Below, in pieces: positions 1 to 8,131 of a stretch of 34,996 nucleotides of DNA. Source of the stretch: Nocardioidaceae bacterium (GTDB lineage Bacteria > Actinomycetota > Actinomycetes > Propionibacteriales > Nocardioidaceae); contig JABFXA010000197.1 of assembly GCA_013361955.1 (NCBI GenBank), positions 1 to 34,996 of the forward strand. The letters are read 5' to 3'. Position 1 is the stretch's first letter, and every line of letters begins with the position of its first letter. A program made the position numbers and the translations under genes. Below the pieces are notes generated by a model. The model was not told where the DNA came from, did not search any database, and saw nothing but the letters and a program-made list of their open reading frames with translations.

Positions 1-673
1 CGCCACCGAGGTGCTCACCTTCCTCGCCCTGCAGACCGCCCCGGTGCACCCGAGCGTCCTCGCCGCCTCGGTGTGGCCGCGTGGGGTGACCCCCGAGGTC
101 CGCGACGCGACGGTGGAGCGGGTCCGCGAGTGGCTGGGCACCGACACCGAGGACAACCACCTGCTCCGCGCCGGCGACGACGGCCGGCTCTCGCTCGCGC
201 CCGACGTGGCCGTCGACTGGCACGCGTTCTGCGAGCTGGCGCTTCGCGCCCGCAGCGCCAGCCACCGCGAGGAGCGCGAGCTGCTGCGCCGCGCGCTGCA
301 CCTGGTGCGCGGCGAGCTCCTCCAGGACCGGCCCGCGAACCGTTACGCCTGGCTGGCCCGCACCCGGCTGGAGAGCCAGGTCGAGGACGTCGTCGTCGAC
401 GCCGCGCACCGGCTGTGGGTGCTGTGCACCGACGACCGCGACCCGGAGGGCGCGTCGGCGGCCGCCCGGGCCGGGCTCCGACTGGCTCCGGGGTCGCAGG
501 TGCTGTGGCGCGACCTGGTCCGCTCCGAGTACGACGGTCCCGGCGGCGCCGACGCGGCGTCGCGGGCGGTCGGCGGCATGGTCGACGTGCTCGGCCGCCG
601 GGGTGCGCACATCGAGGCCGAGACCGACGCGCTGGTCGAGGAGCTGCTGCCCGCGGAGCAGTCCGCGGGCTGA
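1..673 (+). CDS. BTAD-containing regulator, C-terminal part (5' end outside window)
   Basis: Open from the window edge (frame starts at base 2) to a TGA at 671-673, giving about 223 residues. The GTG at 11 is probably internal, because the frame is open upstream of it. The first ~60 residues look like a winged-helix domain (VWPRGVTPEVRD segment). The next ~120 are Leu/Ala/Arg-rich helical repeats typical of the bacterial transcriptional activator (BTAD/TPR-like) domain, with segments such as ELLRRALHLVRGELL and AAARAGLRLAPGS. In actinobacteria this ending is common on large membrane-anchored LysM-BTAD proteins near pilus-assembly genes, but the N-terminus is missing, so that architecture is inference. 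It ends 6 bp before the convergent MaoC gene. Confidence 0.7.
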   Translation, partial: ATEVLTFLALQTAPVHPSVLAASVWPRGVTPEVRDATVERVREWLGTDTEDNHLLRAGDDGRLSLAPDVAVDWHAFCELALRARSASHREERELLRRALHLVRGELLQDRPANRYAWLARTRLESQVEDVVVDAAHRLWVLCTDDRDPEGASAAARAGLRLAPGSQVLWRDLVRSEYDGPGGADAASRAVGGMVDVLGRRGAHIEAETDALVEELLPAEQSAG

Positions 674-679
674 GGTCGC

Positions 680-1132
680 TCAGCGGAGCAGCAGCACCAC
701 GGTCTCGGCGACGCAGGCCGGCTTGTCCTGGTCCTCGATCTCGACGGTGTAGCGGGTCAGCATCTGCTTGCCCGCCGGTACGTCGGTCACCTCGGCGACC
801 TGCGCGGACGCGCGGATCCGCGAGCCCACCCGGACCGGGTTCGGGAAGCGCACCTTGTTGACGCCGTAGTTGAGCCGGGCGCCCGGGGTCTCGAGCCGGA
901 ACAGCTGGGGGGTGAACTGCGGGATCAGTGACAGGGTCAGGTACCCGTGCGCGATGGTGCCGCCGAACGGCCCGTCCTTCGCGCGCTCGACGTCGACGTG
1001 GATCCACTGGTGGTCGCCGGTCGCGTCGGCGAACGCGTCGACGCGGTCCTGGGTGACCTCGAGCCAGTCGGTGCTGCCGAGGTCCTCGCCGACGGCGTCG
1101 TGGAGCTCCTCGAAGGTGGTGAAGACCCGCAT
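680..1132 (-). CDS. MaoC-family (R)-specific enoyl-CoA hydratase-like protein
   Basis: 150-residue single hot-dog hydratase. The hydratase-2 signature is [14 protein letters not shown] at residues 34-47, with Asp40 and His45 in the positions of the catalytic Asp/His pair. The spacing resembles what I recall of the mycobacterial Rv0130 type. A conserved [13 protein letters not shown] stretch follows at 57-69. Expected reaction: reversible hydration of 2-enoyl-CoA to (R)-3-hydroxyacyl-CoA; the chain-length preference cannot be read from sequence. The frame stays open upstream to 1282, but the ATG at 1132 begins the family-typical N-terminus ([15 protein letters not shown]) and has a GAGAGG Shine-Dalgarno 8 nt upstream. 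It is divergent from adenosine deaminase with 49 bp between them and has no obvious functional link to it. Confidence 0.9.
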   Translation of the reverse strand: MRVFTTFEELHDAVGEDLGSTDWLEVTQDRVDAFADATGDHQWIHVDVERAKDGPFGGTIAHGYLTLSLIPQFTPQLFRLETPGARLNYGVNKVRFPNPVRVGSRIRASAQVAEVTDVPAGKQMLTRYTVEIEDQDKPACVAETVVLLLR

Positions 1133-1181
1133 CGTCACTGCCTCTCGTCCCCGGTCGGAGCCGGGCTGGTTGGATGGGCGC

Positions 1182-2285
1182 ATGCCGAGCCCCGAACGTA
1201 CCGCCGCACCGCGCGAGATCGTGGCCCGGGCCCCGAAGGTGCTGCTGCACGACCACCTCGACGGCGGGCTGCGCCCGGCCACGGTCGTCGAGCTGGCCCG
1301 GGCCGCCGGTCACGAGCTGCCCGCGACCGACCCCGACGCGCTGCGCCGCTGGTTCGAGGACTCCGCGAACAGCGGCTCGCTGGAGCGCTACCTGGAGACG
1401 TTCGAGCACACCGTCGCGGTGATGCAGACCGCGGACCACCTGCGCCGCGTCGCCCGTGAGTGCGTGCTGGACCTCGCCGACGACGGGGTGGTGTACGCCG
1501 AGGTGCGATACGCCCCCGAGCAGCACCTGGCCGACGGGCTCAGCCTGGAGCACGTCGTCGAGGCGGTCCGCGACGGGTTCGCCGAGGGCGAGGCCGAGGC
1601 GGAGCGCGACGGCCGGCCGATCGTGGTGCGCCAGCTGCTCACCGCGATGCGGCACCAGGCCCGCAGCCGCGAGATCGCCGAGCTCACCGTCGCCTACCGC
1701 GACCAGGGTGTCGTCGGGTTCGACATCGCCGGCGCCGAGGCCGGGTTCCCGCCGACCCGGCACCTGGACGCGTTCGAGTACCTGCAGCGCGAGAACGCGC
1801 ACTTCACCATCCACGCCGGCGAGGCGTTCGGGCTGCCGTCGATCTGGCAGGCGATCCAGTGGTGCGGCGCCGACCGGCTCGGGCACGGCGTGCGGATCAT
1901 CGACGACGTGGTCGCCCTCGACGGCGGCGCCCCGCGGCTGGGCCGGCTGGCGTCGTACGTGCGGGACAAGCGGATCCCGCTGGAGATGTGCCCGTCGTCG
2001 AATGTCCAGACCGGGGCCGCCGCGTCGATCGCCGAGCACCCGATCGGGCTGCTCGCCGCGCTCCGGTTCCGGGTCACCGTGAACACCGACAACCGGCTGA
2101 TGAGCGGCACCTCGATGACGCGGGAGATGCAGCAGCTGGTGGACGCGTTCGGGTACGGCGTCGCGGACCTGCGCTGGTTCACCATCAACGCGATGAAGTC
2201 CGCGTTCTTGCCGTTCGACGAGCGGCTCGCGATCATCGAGGAGCAGGTCAAGCCGGCGTACGCCGTGCTCGGGGCGGTCTCCTAG
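1182..2285 (+). CDS. add: Adenosine deaminase
   Basis: 367 residues, a full-length metal-dependent (TIM-barrel) deaminase. It converts adenosine and deoxyadenosine to inosine and deoxyinosine with release of ammonia in the cytosol. Metal and catalytic motifs are present: HDH at residues 23-25, HAGE at 211-214, GHG at 234-236 and NTDN at 301-304. The usual NTDD is NTDN here, a variant I recall as normal in the actinobacterial branch, so I do not read it as loss of function. The ATG at 1182 is chosen because homology begins right after it ([11 protein letters not shown] at 19-29); the open frame back to 870 lies on top of the MaoC gene. Neighbours at 4143-13810 supply later steps of nucleoside breakdown. 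Confidence 0.96.
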   Translation: MPSPERTAAPREIVARAPKVLLHDHLDGGLRPATVVELARAAGHELPATDPDALRRWFEDSANSGSLERYLETFEHTVAVMQTADHLRRVARECVLDLADDGVVYAEVRYAPEQHLADGLSLEHVVEAVRDGFAEGEAEAERDGRPIVVRQLLTAMRHQARSREIAELTVAYRDQGVVGFDIAGAEAGFPPTRHLDAFEYLQRENAHFTIHAGEAFGLPSIWQAIQWCGADRLGHGVRIIDDVVALDGGAPRLGRLASYVRDKRIPLEMCPSSNVQTGAAASIAEHPIGLLAALRFRVTVNTDNRLMSGTSMTREMQQLVDAFGYGVADLRWFTINAMKSAFLPFDERLAIIEEQVKPAYAVLGAVS

Positions 2286-2322
2286 TCCCACGTCGGTGGG
2301 GGCCGGCCCCGAGGGGTGGCAC

Positions 2323-3507
2323 ATGGAGGAGACCGCTTCGTCGCTGCTGCTGATCGTCGCCTGCAGCGTGCTCGCCCCCCTGCTCGCCGGTCTGGTCCCG
2401 CGGCGGCTGCTTCCCGAGGTGGTGGTGCTGCTGGTGCTCGGGGTACTGATCGGGCCGCACGTGCTCGGGCTGGCCAGCACCGTCCCGCCCATCGAGCTGC
2501 TGCGCCAGCTCGGCCTGGGCCTGCTGTTCCTGCTGGCCGGCTACGAGATCGAGCTCGACGAGCTGCGTGGCACCGGCGGCCGCCGGGCGATGTGGACCTG
2601 GCTGGTCTGCCTGGGCCTGGCGCTCGGCATGGTCGCGCTGCTCGGCGTGATCGGGACCGTGCACGCCGAGGCCGCGGTCGCCATCGCGCTCACCTCGACC
2701 GCGCTCGGCACCCTGCTGCCGATTCTCAAGGACAGCGGCCGGCTGGAGACCCCGCTGGGCGGCACCGTGCTGCACCACGGGGCGTTCGGGGAGCTCGGCC
2801 CGGTCGCCGCGATGGCCCTGCTGCTGGGCTCCCGCGACCCGGCGATCTCGCTGGTGGTGCTGATCGGGTTCGCCGTCCTGGCGCTGCTGGTCAGCGTGTT
2901 CGCCCAGCGGGTGCAGCGGGTGAGCGGCCGGGTCGTCGACCTGGTCCGCGCCGGCGCGGAGACCACCGGGCAGACCCTGGTCCGGCTGAGCATGCTGCTG
3001 CTGGTCCTCCTCGGCTCGCTGGCGCTGGCGTTCGAGCTGGACGTGGTGCTCGGCGCGTTCGCGGCCGGGATCGTGCTGCGCCAGCTGCTGCCGAGCGGGC
3101 ACGAGCGGCTCGAGCTGCGGCTGAACGGCATCGCCTTCGGCTTCTTCATCCCGGTCTTCTTCGTCACCTCCGGGATGGCCATCGACCCGGCGGCGGTGGC
3201 CAGCAAGCCCGGCGTGCTGCTGGTGTTCGTGGCGATGATCCTGGTGCTGCGCGGTGGCCTGGTGTACCTCGCCGAGGGGCTCGGCCGGCCGGCGACGTAC
3301 CGGCCGCGCGAGCGGGTCGGGATCGCGTTGTACGCCGCGACCGGCCTGCCGATCATCGTCGCGGTCACGTCGACCGCGGTGTCGGCCGGGTCGATGAGCC
3401 CGGCGAACGCATCGGTGCTGGTCGCCGGGGGAGCGCTGACCGTGCTGCTGTGCCCGATGGCCGCGACCCTGCTGCTCGGCGAGCCGGCCGCCGTCGACGA
3501 GAGCTAG
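2323..3507 (+). CDS. CPA2-type cation/proton antiporter
   Basis: 394 residues, almost entirely hydrophobic, with about 11-12 predicted membrane segments. It matches the sodium/hydrogen exchanger domain of the KefB/CPA2 family. An N-terminal pair of helices is followed by a LLFLLAGYEIELDELR segment and a late segment with ALYAATGLPIIVAVT. There is no cytosolic NAD-binding (RCK) tail, so it is the short transport-only form. The transported ion cannot be assigned. The ATG at 2323 has GAGGGG just upstream; a GTG 27 nt earlier is less likely. It follows add by 37 bp and may be co-transcribed with it. Its TAG stop shares the palindrome CTAG (3504-3507) with the stop of the convergent gene. Confidence 0.9.
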   Translation: MEETASSLLLIVACSVLAPLLAGLVPRRLLPEVVVLLVLGVLIGPHVLGLASTVPPIELLRQLGLGLLFLLAGYEIELDELRGTGGRRAMWTWLVCLGLALGMVALLGVIGTVHAEAAVAIALTSTALGTLLPILKDSGRLETPLGGTVLHHGAFGELGPVAAMALLLGSRDPAISLVVLIGFAVLALLVSVFAQRVQRVSGRVVDLVRAGAETTGQTLVRLSMLLLVLLGSLALAFELDVVLGAFAAGIVLRQLLPSGHERLELRLNGIAFGFFIPVFFVTSGMAIDPAAVASKPGVLLVFVAMILVLRGGLVYLAEGLGRPATYRPRERVGIALYAATGLPIIVAVTSTAVSAGSMSPANASVLVAGGALTVLLCPMAATLLLGEPAAVDES

Positions 3508-4130
3508 CCGCGGGCGCGCACCCCGGCCAGCACGCCGTCGCCGTCCGGCCACCGCCCGTTGAGCGTCTCGTCGGCGGTCACCGGGGTGCCGACCCGCCGG
3601 ACCACGACCAGGTCGAGGTGCCCGGTGTGCACCAGCGTGCTGTCCTCCTGGTCGGCACAGGTGACCGCGCCGATCTGCGGCACCTCGGTGCCCGGGTCGC
3701 CGCTCCCGGTCACGGTGGTGGTGGGCTGCCGCTCGTGGCGCACGCCCTCCTCGTCCTCCCACTCGAGCGCGGCCTGCCGCCCGCCGGTGAGCATCGCCCG
3801 GACCACCGCCGAGGCGAAGACCGGGTCGGCGCAGCCGTCGTACACCCAACGGGTGCCGAGGGCCGAGTGCTCGGTGGTGCCGACCAGGTGCGCGTCTGCG
3901 CCGTCGAGCGGTGTGCCGCGGTAGGTCAGCGGCACGTGCAGCAGCGGTCCGTCGCCGGCGCGGACCAGCAGTCCCTCGATCCCGACCTCGCCGGCCGGGT
4001 CGTCCAGGCGGTACGAGCCGACCTTCGCCAGCCCCGCGGTCGCGCCCGCCCAGGGCCGGCCCGGCAGCCAGCCCGCCAGCAGCTCGATCTTGCCGGGGAC
4101 CACGGACGCGCGCGTGAAGAGGAAGGCCAT
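3504..4130 (-). CDS. Maltokinase N-terminal cap-like protein (CG0192-like)
   Basis: 208 residues resembling the N-terminal cap domain of actinobacterial maltokinase (the CG0192-related group). Visible features are IELLAGWLPGRPW near the start, YRLDDPAGEVGIEGLLV around 43-59, LTYRGTPLDGADAHLVGTTEH around 68-88, and RWVYDGCADPVF around 93-104. There is no kinase lobe, P-loop or HxDxxxxN loop downstream, so it is a free-standing cap with no catalytic residues I can name. Family members often sit near trehalose/glycogen genes; none is seen here. It begins 12 bp after the P-loop kinase gene and is probably the last cistron of the deoC operon. A near-consensus GACCCT hexamer 6 nt before its ATG leaves room for a separate leaderless promoter. 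Confidence 0.72.
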   Translation of the reverse strand: MAFLFTRASVVPGKIELLAGWLPGRPWAGATAGLAKVGSYRLDDPAGEVGIEGLLVRAGDGPLLHVPLTYRGTPLDGADAHLVGTTEHSALGTRWVYDGCADPVFASAVVRAMLTGGRQAALEWEDEEGVRHERQPTTTVTGSGDPGTEVPQIGAVTCADQEDSTLVHTGHLDLVVVRRVGTPVTADETLNGRWPDGDGVLAGVRARG

Positions 4131-4142
4131 GGGTCCAGGGTC

Positions 4143-4748
4143 TCAGCAGCCGACCAGCCGGGACAGCCGGTCGAACGCCTGGTCGCCGGTCGCCGGCGTG
4201 CAGCCGCGGGCGACCGCGTGCGCGACGACGCCGGGCTCGCTGCGCATCAGCCGCCAGCCGCGGCGCACCAGCACCAGCGGCGGCTTGCGGCGCTCGCGCA
4301 GGTCGCGGGTGAGCCGCCGCCAGAAGGTCAGCATCGGCCGGTTCCGCACGCACACCGCGTCGGCGAGCACGCCCCGGCGCGCGAGGCCGTCGACCACCTC
4401 CTGCGCGAACAGCCCCTCCGCCACGACGTACGCCGCCCCGCCGGCCTCGACCCGGTGCGTGCCGGTGCGCCCGTCGTGGGCGAGGTCGTAGACCGGCAGG
4501 TCGACGGCGCCCTCGCGGCAGAACGTCTCCAGCGCGTCCAGTGCGTCCTCGCGGCTCCACGACCGCGGGTCGTCCCAGTCCACGATCCGCTGACCGTGAC
4601 CGAGCGTGGTCCACGGCAGCGTCGGGTCGTCGCCGTCCTTGTAGAAGTCGTCGAGGTTCACCACCGGCAGCCCGCACCGGTCGTGCAGCCGCCGGCACAG
4701 CCGGGACTTGCCGGACCCCGAGGGCCCGGCGACCACGATCACCTTCAC
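4143..4748 (-). CDS. Uridine kinase-like P-loop NTPase
   Basis: 201 residues. Walker A is GPSGSGKS at 8-15, followed by NLDDFYKD at 31-38, the nucleoside/Asp-loop seen in uridine kinase and phosphoribulokinase-like proteins. PVYDLAHDGRTGTHRV and YVVAEGLFAQ further on fit the substrate-lid and second-strand regions. The likely role is ATP-dependent phosphorylation of a nucleoside such as uridine/cytidine, or another small hydroxyl substrate. The start is GTG at 4748, because the Walker A motif lies close behind it and the gap to the preceding gene is only 7 bp. The placement beside deoC and the aldehyde dehydrogenases supports a salvage role, but the true substrate is inference. Confidence 0.82.
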   Translation of the reverse strand: MKVIVVAGPSGSGKSRLCRRLHDRCGLPVVNLDDFYKDGDDPTLPWTTLGHGQRIVDWDDPRSWSREDALDALETFCREGAVDLPVYDLAHDGRTGTHRVEAGGAAYVVAEGLFAQEVVDGLARRGVLADAVCVRNRPMLTFWRRLTRDLRERRKPPLVLVRRGWRLMRSEPGVVAHAVARGCTPATGDQAFDRLSRLVGC

Positions 4749-4755
4749 CCGCGCG

Positions 4756-5622
4756 TCAGATCCCGACCGGGTGCCACACCGTCTTGGTCTCGAGGAACCG
4801 GGTCATCCGGTCGAGTCCCGGGTCGAGCGTCCAGTCCGGCTCGGCGGCCTCCGGGCGGAGCACCCGCTTGAGGTTCTCCGCCGCGGCGCGCTCCAGGTCG
4901 GCGGCCGTCGCGGGGTCGCTGACACCGGTCAGGTCGAGGGCGTTGACGTCCATGTGCGCGGCCAGCGTCGGCACCGTGTCGCCGATCGGGCCGGTCAGCA
5001 CGTTGACCACCCCGCCGGGCACGTCGGAGGTGGCCAGCACCTCCGACAGCGTGATCGCCGGCACCGGCCGCTCGGCCGACGCGGCGACCACGACGGTGTT
5101 GCCGGTGACCACGACCGGCGCGACCACGCTGACCAGGCCGAGCAGCGACGACTCCTGCGGGGCCACGACCGCGACCACACCGGTCGGCTCGGGCAGCGAG
5201 AAGTCGAAGTACGGCGCGGCCACCGGGTTCGTGCCGCCGACCACCTGGGCGAGCTTGTCGGCCCAGCCGGCGTACCAGACGAGCCGGTCGACCGTCGCCT
5301 CCACCGACGCCTGCGCCTGCCGCTTGGTCTCGCCCTCGCCGCGCTGCACCTCGTCGACGAGCTGGGCGGCGCGGCTCTCCAGCACCTCGGCGATCCGGTA
5401 GACCACCTGGCCGCGGTTGTACGGTGTGCGCGCCGACCAGCCGGCGAACGCCTTGCGGGCGGCCTGCACGGCGTCGCGGGCGTCCTTGCGGGAGGCCTGC
5501 GCGGCGTTCGCGAGGAACTTCCCCTTGGCGTCCTCGACGACGTAGGACCGGCCGGACTCCGAGCGCGGGAAGGCGCCACCGACGTACAGCTTGTAGGTCT
5601 TCCTCACGTCGATGCGCGTCAT
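4756..5622 (-). CDS. Half-length aldehyde dehydrogenase family protein lacking the catalytic domain
   Basis: 288 residues that align with the N-terminal (NAD-binding) half of the neighbouring full-length enzyme: KLYVGGAFPRSESGRS, then YYAGWADKL-like YAGWADKLAQVVGG, then GNTVVVAASAERP. Where the full enzyme has VDKVAFTGST and the general-base LELGGK, this one has VNALDLTGVSDP, then ENLKRVLRP and a unique tail ending in ETKTVWHPVGI. It therefore has neither the catalytic Cys nor the Glu. The PWNFP oxyanion Asn region reads APQESS. Its ATG overlaps the stop of the full enzyme (ATGA, 5619-5622), so translation is probably coupled. The reading frame is intact and the end is not ragged, which argues for a retained structural or regulatory subunit rather than a recent truncation. 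Confidence 0.85.
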   Translation of the reverse strand: MTRIDVRKTYKLYVGGAFPRSESGRSYVVEDAKGKFLANAAQASRKDARDAVQAARKAFAGWSARTPYNRGQVVYRIAEVLESRAAQLVDEVQRGEGETKRQAQASVEATVDRLVWYAGWADKLAQVVGGTNPVAAPYFDFSLPEPTGVVAVVAPQESSLLGLVSVVAPVVVTGNTVVVAASAERPVPAITLSEVLATSDVPGGVVNVLTGPIGDTVPTLAAHMDVNALDLTGVSDPATAADLERAAAENLKRVLRPEAAEPDWTLDPGLDRMTRFLETKTVWHPVGI

Positions 5623-7061
5623 CGGATGTAACCCTCCAGTCCGTGCCGGCCGCCCTCGCGGCCGTAGCCCGACTCCTGGTAGCCGCCGAAGGGGCTCGTC
5701 GGGTCGAACTTGTTGAACGTGTTCGCCCAGACCACCCCGGCCCGGAGCTTCTCGGCGGTCCAGAGGATCCGCGAGCCCTTGTCGGTCCAGACGCCGGCGG
5801 ACAGGCCGAACGGCGTGTTGTTCGCCTTCTCGACCGCCTCGGTCGGGGTGCGGAAGGTGAGCACGGACAGCACCGGCCCGAAGATCTCCTCGCGGGCGAT
5901 CCGGTGCGCCTGGGAGACCCCGGTGAACACCGTCGGCGGGAACCAGAACCCGTGCGACGGCAGGTCGCACGCCGGCGACCAGCGCTCGGCGCCCTCGGAC
6001 TCGCCGACCTCCGACAGCTGCCGGATCTTCGCGAGCTGCTCGGCGGAGTTGATCGCGCCGACGTCGGTGTTCTTGTCCAGCGGGTCGCCGACGCGCAGCG
6101 TGGCCATCCGCCTCTTCAGCCGCTCGAGCACCTCGTCGGCGACGGACTCCTGCACCAGCAGCCGCGAGCCCGCGCAGCAGACGTGGCCCTGGTTGAAGAA
6201 GATGCCGTTGACGATGCCCTCGACGGCCTGGTCGACGGGCGCGTCGTCGAACACGATGTTCGCGGCCTTGCCGCCGAGCTCCAGGGTCACCTTCTTGTCG
6301 GTGCCCGCGACGGTCCGCGCGATCAGCCGGCCGACCTCGGTGGACCCGGTGAACGCGACCTTGTCGACGTCCTCGTGCGCGACGATCGCGCGACCGGTGC
6401 CGCCGGCGCCGGTGACGATGTTGACCACGCCCGGCGGCAGGTCCGCCTGCTGGCAGATCTCCGCGAACAGCAGCGCAGTGAGCGGCGTGGTCTCGGCCGG
6501 CTTGAGCACGACGGTGTTGCCGCAGGCGAGCGCCGGCGCGATCTTCCAGGCCAGCATGAGCAGCGGGAAGTTCCACGGGATCACCTGGCCGGCGACACCG
6601 AGCGGCTGCGGGTCGGGACCGAAGCCCGCGTGCTCGAGCTTGTCGGCCCAGCCGGCGTAGTAGAAGAAGTGCGCTGCCGCGAGCGGTACGTCGACGTCGC
6701 GCGACTCCTTGATCGGCTTGCCGTTGTCGAGCGACTCGAGCACCGCGAGCTCGCGGCTGCGCTCCTGCAGGATGCGGGCGATCCGGAACAGGTACTTCGA
6801 GCGCTCGCGCCCGGACATCCGCGACCAGACCCGGGTGTACGCCTTGCGGGCCGCCTTCACCGCGAGGTCGACGTCGTGCTCGGAGGCCTCGCTGACCTCG
6901 GCCAGCACCTCCTCGGTGGCCGGGCTGATCGTCTTGAACGACCGCCCGCCGACCGGGTCGACGAACTCGCCGCCGACGAACAGCCCGTACGACGACCGGA
7001 TGTCGACCACCGCGCGCGACTCGGGGGCCGGCGCGTAGTCGAAGACGTTCTTGTCAGCCAC
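5619..7061 (-). CDS. Aldehyde dehydrogenase (NAD(P)+)
   Basis: 480 residues, the normal length for the superfamily. Catalytic features are complete: PWNFP at 162-166 (oxyanion Asn164), KPAE at 187-190, VAFTGSTEVG for cofactor binding near 235-244, the general base in LELGGK (Glu261), and CCAGSR at 295-300 with Cys295 as the likely nucleophile. It oxidises an aldehyde to an acid with NAD(P)+. Next to DeoC, which releases acetaldehyde from deoxyribose-5-phosphate, acetaldehyde is a sensible substrate, but that is inferred from context. The GTG at 7061 is chosen: it lies 5 bp after the deoC stop and gives the normal N-terminus, whereas the frame upstream merely shadows deoC. It is coupled downstream to the half-length paralogue. 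Confidence 0.94.
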   Translation of the reverse strand: MADKNVFDYAPAPESRAVVDIRSSYGLFVGGEFVDPVGGRSFKTISPATEEVLAEVSEASEHDVDLAVKAARKAYTRVWSRMSGRERSKYLFRIARILQERSRELAVLESLDNGKPIKESRDVDVPLAAAHFFYYAGWADKLEHAGFGPDPQPLGVAGQVIPWNFPLLMLAWKIAPALACGNTVVLKPAETTPLTALLFAEICQQADLPPGVVNIVTGAGGTGRAIVAHEDVDKVAFTGSTEVGRLIARTVAGTDKKVTLELGGKAANIVFDDAPVDQAVEGIVNGIFFNQGHVCCAGSRLLVQESVADEVLERLKRRMATLRVGDPLDKNTDVGAINSAEQLAKIRQLSEVGESEGAERWSPACDLPSHGFWFPPTVFTGVSQAHRIAREEIFGPVLSVLTFRTPTEAVEKANNTPFGLSAGVWTDKGSRILWTAEKLRAGVVWANTFNKFDPTSPFGGYQESGYGREGGRHGLEGYIR

Positions 7062-7066
7062 AGCGA

Positions 7067-8077
7067 TCAGTCCAGCGTGAAGTAGTCGGGGCCGGAGTAG
7101 CGGCCGGTGGCCATCTTGGTGCGCTGCATCAGCAGGTCGTTCAGCAGCGTGGAGGCGCCGAACCGGAACCAGTCCGGGTCGAGCCAGTCGGGGCCGGCCA
7201 CCTCGTTGACGGTGACCAGGTACTTGATCGCGTCCTTCGCGGTGCGGATCCCACCGGCCGGCTTCACGCCGACCATCCGCCCGGTCGCCTCGCGGAAGTC
7301 GCGCACCGCCTCGAGCATCACCAGCGTGACCGGCAGTGTCGCGGCCGGCTGCACCTTGCCGGTCGAGGTCTTGATGAAGTGCGCGCCGGCGAGCATCGCC
7401 AGCCAGGAGACCCGGCGGACGTTGTCGTAGGTCTGCAGCTCGCCGGTCTCGAAGATCACCTTCAGGTGCGCGTCGCCGCAGGCCTCGCGGACCGCGACGA
7501 TCTCGTCGTACACCTGCTGGTAGCGGCCGGCCAGGAACGCGCCCCGGTCGATCACCATGTCGATCTCGTCGGCGCCGGCCTCGACCGCGTCGCGGGTGTC
7601 GGCGAGCTTGACGTCGAGCGCGGCCCGGCCGGACGGGAACGCGGTCGCCACCGACGCGACGTGCACGCCGCTCGCGCCGAGCGCCTGCCGGGCGGTGCCG
7701 ACCATGTCGGGGTAGACGCAGACCGCGGCGACCGACGGGCAGCCCGGGTCGGCGGGGTCGGGCCGCACTGCCTTCGCGCACAGCGCGCGGACCTTGCCGG
7801 GGGTGTCCTGGCCCTCGAGCGTGGTGAGGTCGACCATCCGGATCGCCAGGTCGAGCGCGAACTCCTTGGCGGTGGTCTTGATCGACCGGGTGCCGAGGGA
7901 GGCGGCGCGGGCTTCGGCGCCGACCTGGTCGACGCCGGGCAGGCCGTGCAGGAAGCGCCGCAGCGCGGCGTCCGACCCGGTGGCCTCGGCGAGGTGCACG
8001 GGGAGGTCGGCGGGCTCGGCCGGGGACGGCGCGGTGGCCGCGGTCGAGCTCGGGGGAGGGGTCACAGGCTTCAGCAT
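7067..8077 (-). CDS. deoC: Deoxyribose-phosphate aldolase
   Basis: 336 residues, the longer class I DeoC form with an extra ~60-residue N-terminus (a Pro/Ala/Ser-rich first 30 residues). It cleaves 2-deoxyribose-5-phosphate into glyceraldehyde-3-phosphate and acetaldehyde. The Schiff-base lysine is Lys236 in FIKTSTGK, the partner lysine is Lys272 in VGVKPAGGIRT, Asp173 lies in EIDMVID, and VCVYPDM at 119-125 begins the barrel. The ATG at 8077 is used; the frame upstream is open by composition only and overlaps the divergent membrane-protein gene. It is the first cistron of the minus-strand run to 3504. No clear Shine-Dalgarno or -10 is visible in the 54-bp divergent gap. Confidence 0.95.
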   Translation of the reverse strand: MLKPVTPPPSSTAATAPSPAEPADLPVHLAEATGSDAALRRFLHGLPGVDQVGAEARAASLGTRSIKTTAKEFALDLAIRMVDLTTLEGQDTPGKVRALCAKAVRPDPADPGCPSVAAVCVYPDMVGTARQALGASGVHVASVATAFPSGRAALDVKLADTRDAVEAGADEIDMVIDRGAFLAGRYQQVYDEIVAVREACGDAHLKVIFETGELQTYDNVRRVSWLAMLAGAHFIKTSTGKVQPAATLPVTLVMLEAVRDFREATGRMVGVKPAGGIRTAKDAIKYLVTVNEVAGPDWLDPDWFRFGASTLLNDLLMQRTKMATGRYSGPDYFTLD

Positions 8078-8131
8078 AGGTGCGGCCCCCGGGGGCCCGG
8101 GAACCGGCCGAGACAGGGCAGAATCGGTCTC

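Noticed and set aside
301-304. NTDN instead of NTDD in adenosine deaminase (residue numbers of the protein) as a sign of an inactive enzyme
   Set aside because: I recall this variant as usual in the actinobacterial branch, and the other metal and catalytic motifs are intact.
15-2492. An 825-codon minus-strand open frame, and similar ones at 2316-4871 (+), 7379-8131 (+) and 14193-15725 (-)
   Set aside because: They lie over well-supported genes on the other strand or in another frame and have shadow composition (Arg/Pro/Ala or Val/Asp/His-rich). Only the parts that coincide with the listed genes are real.
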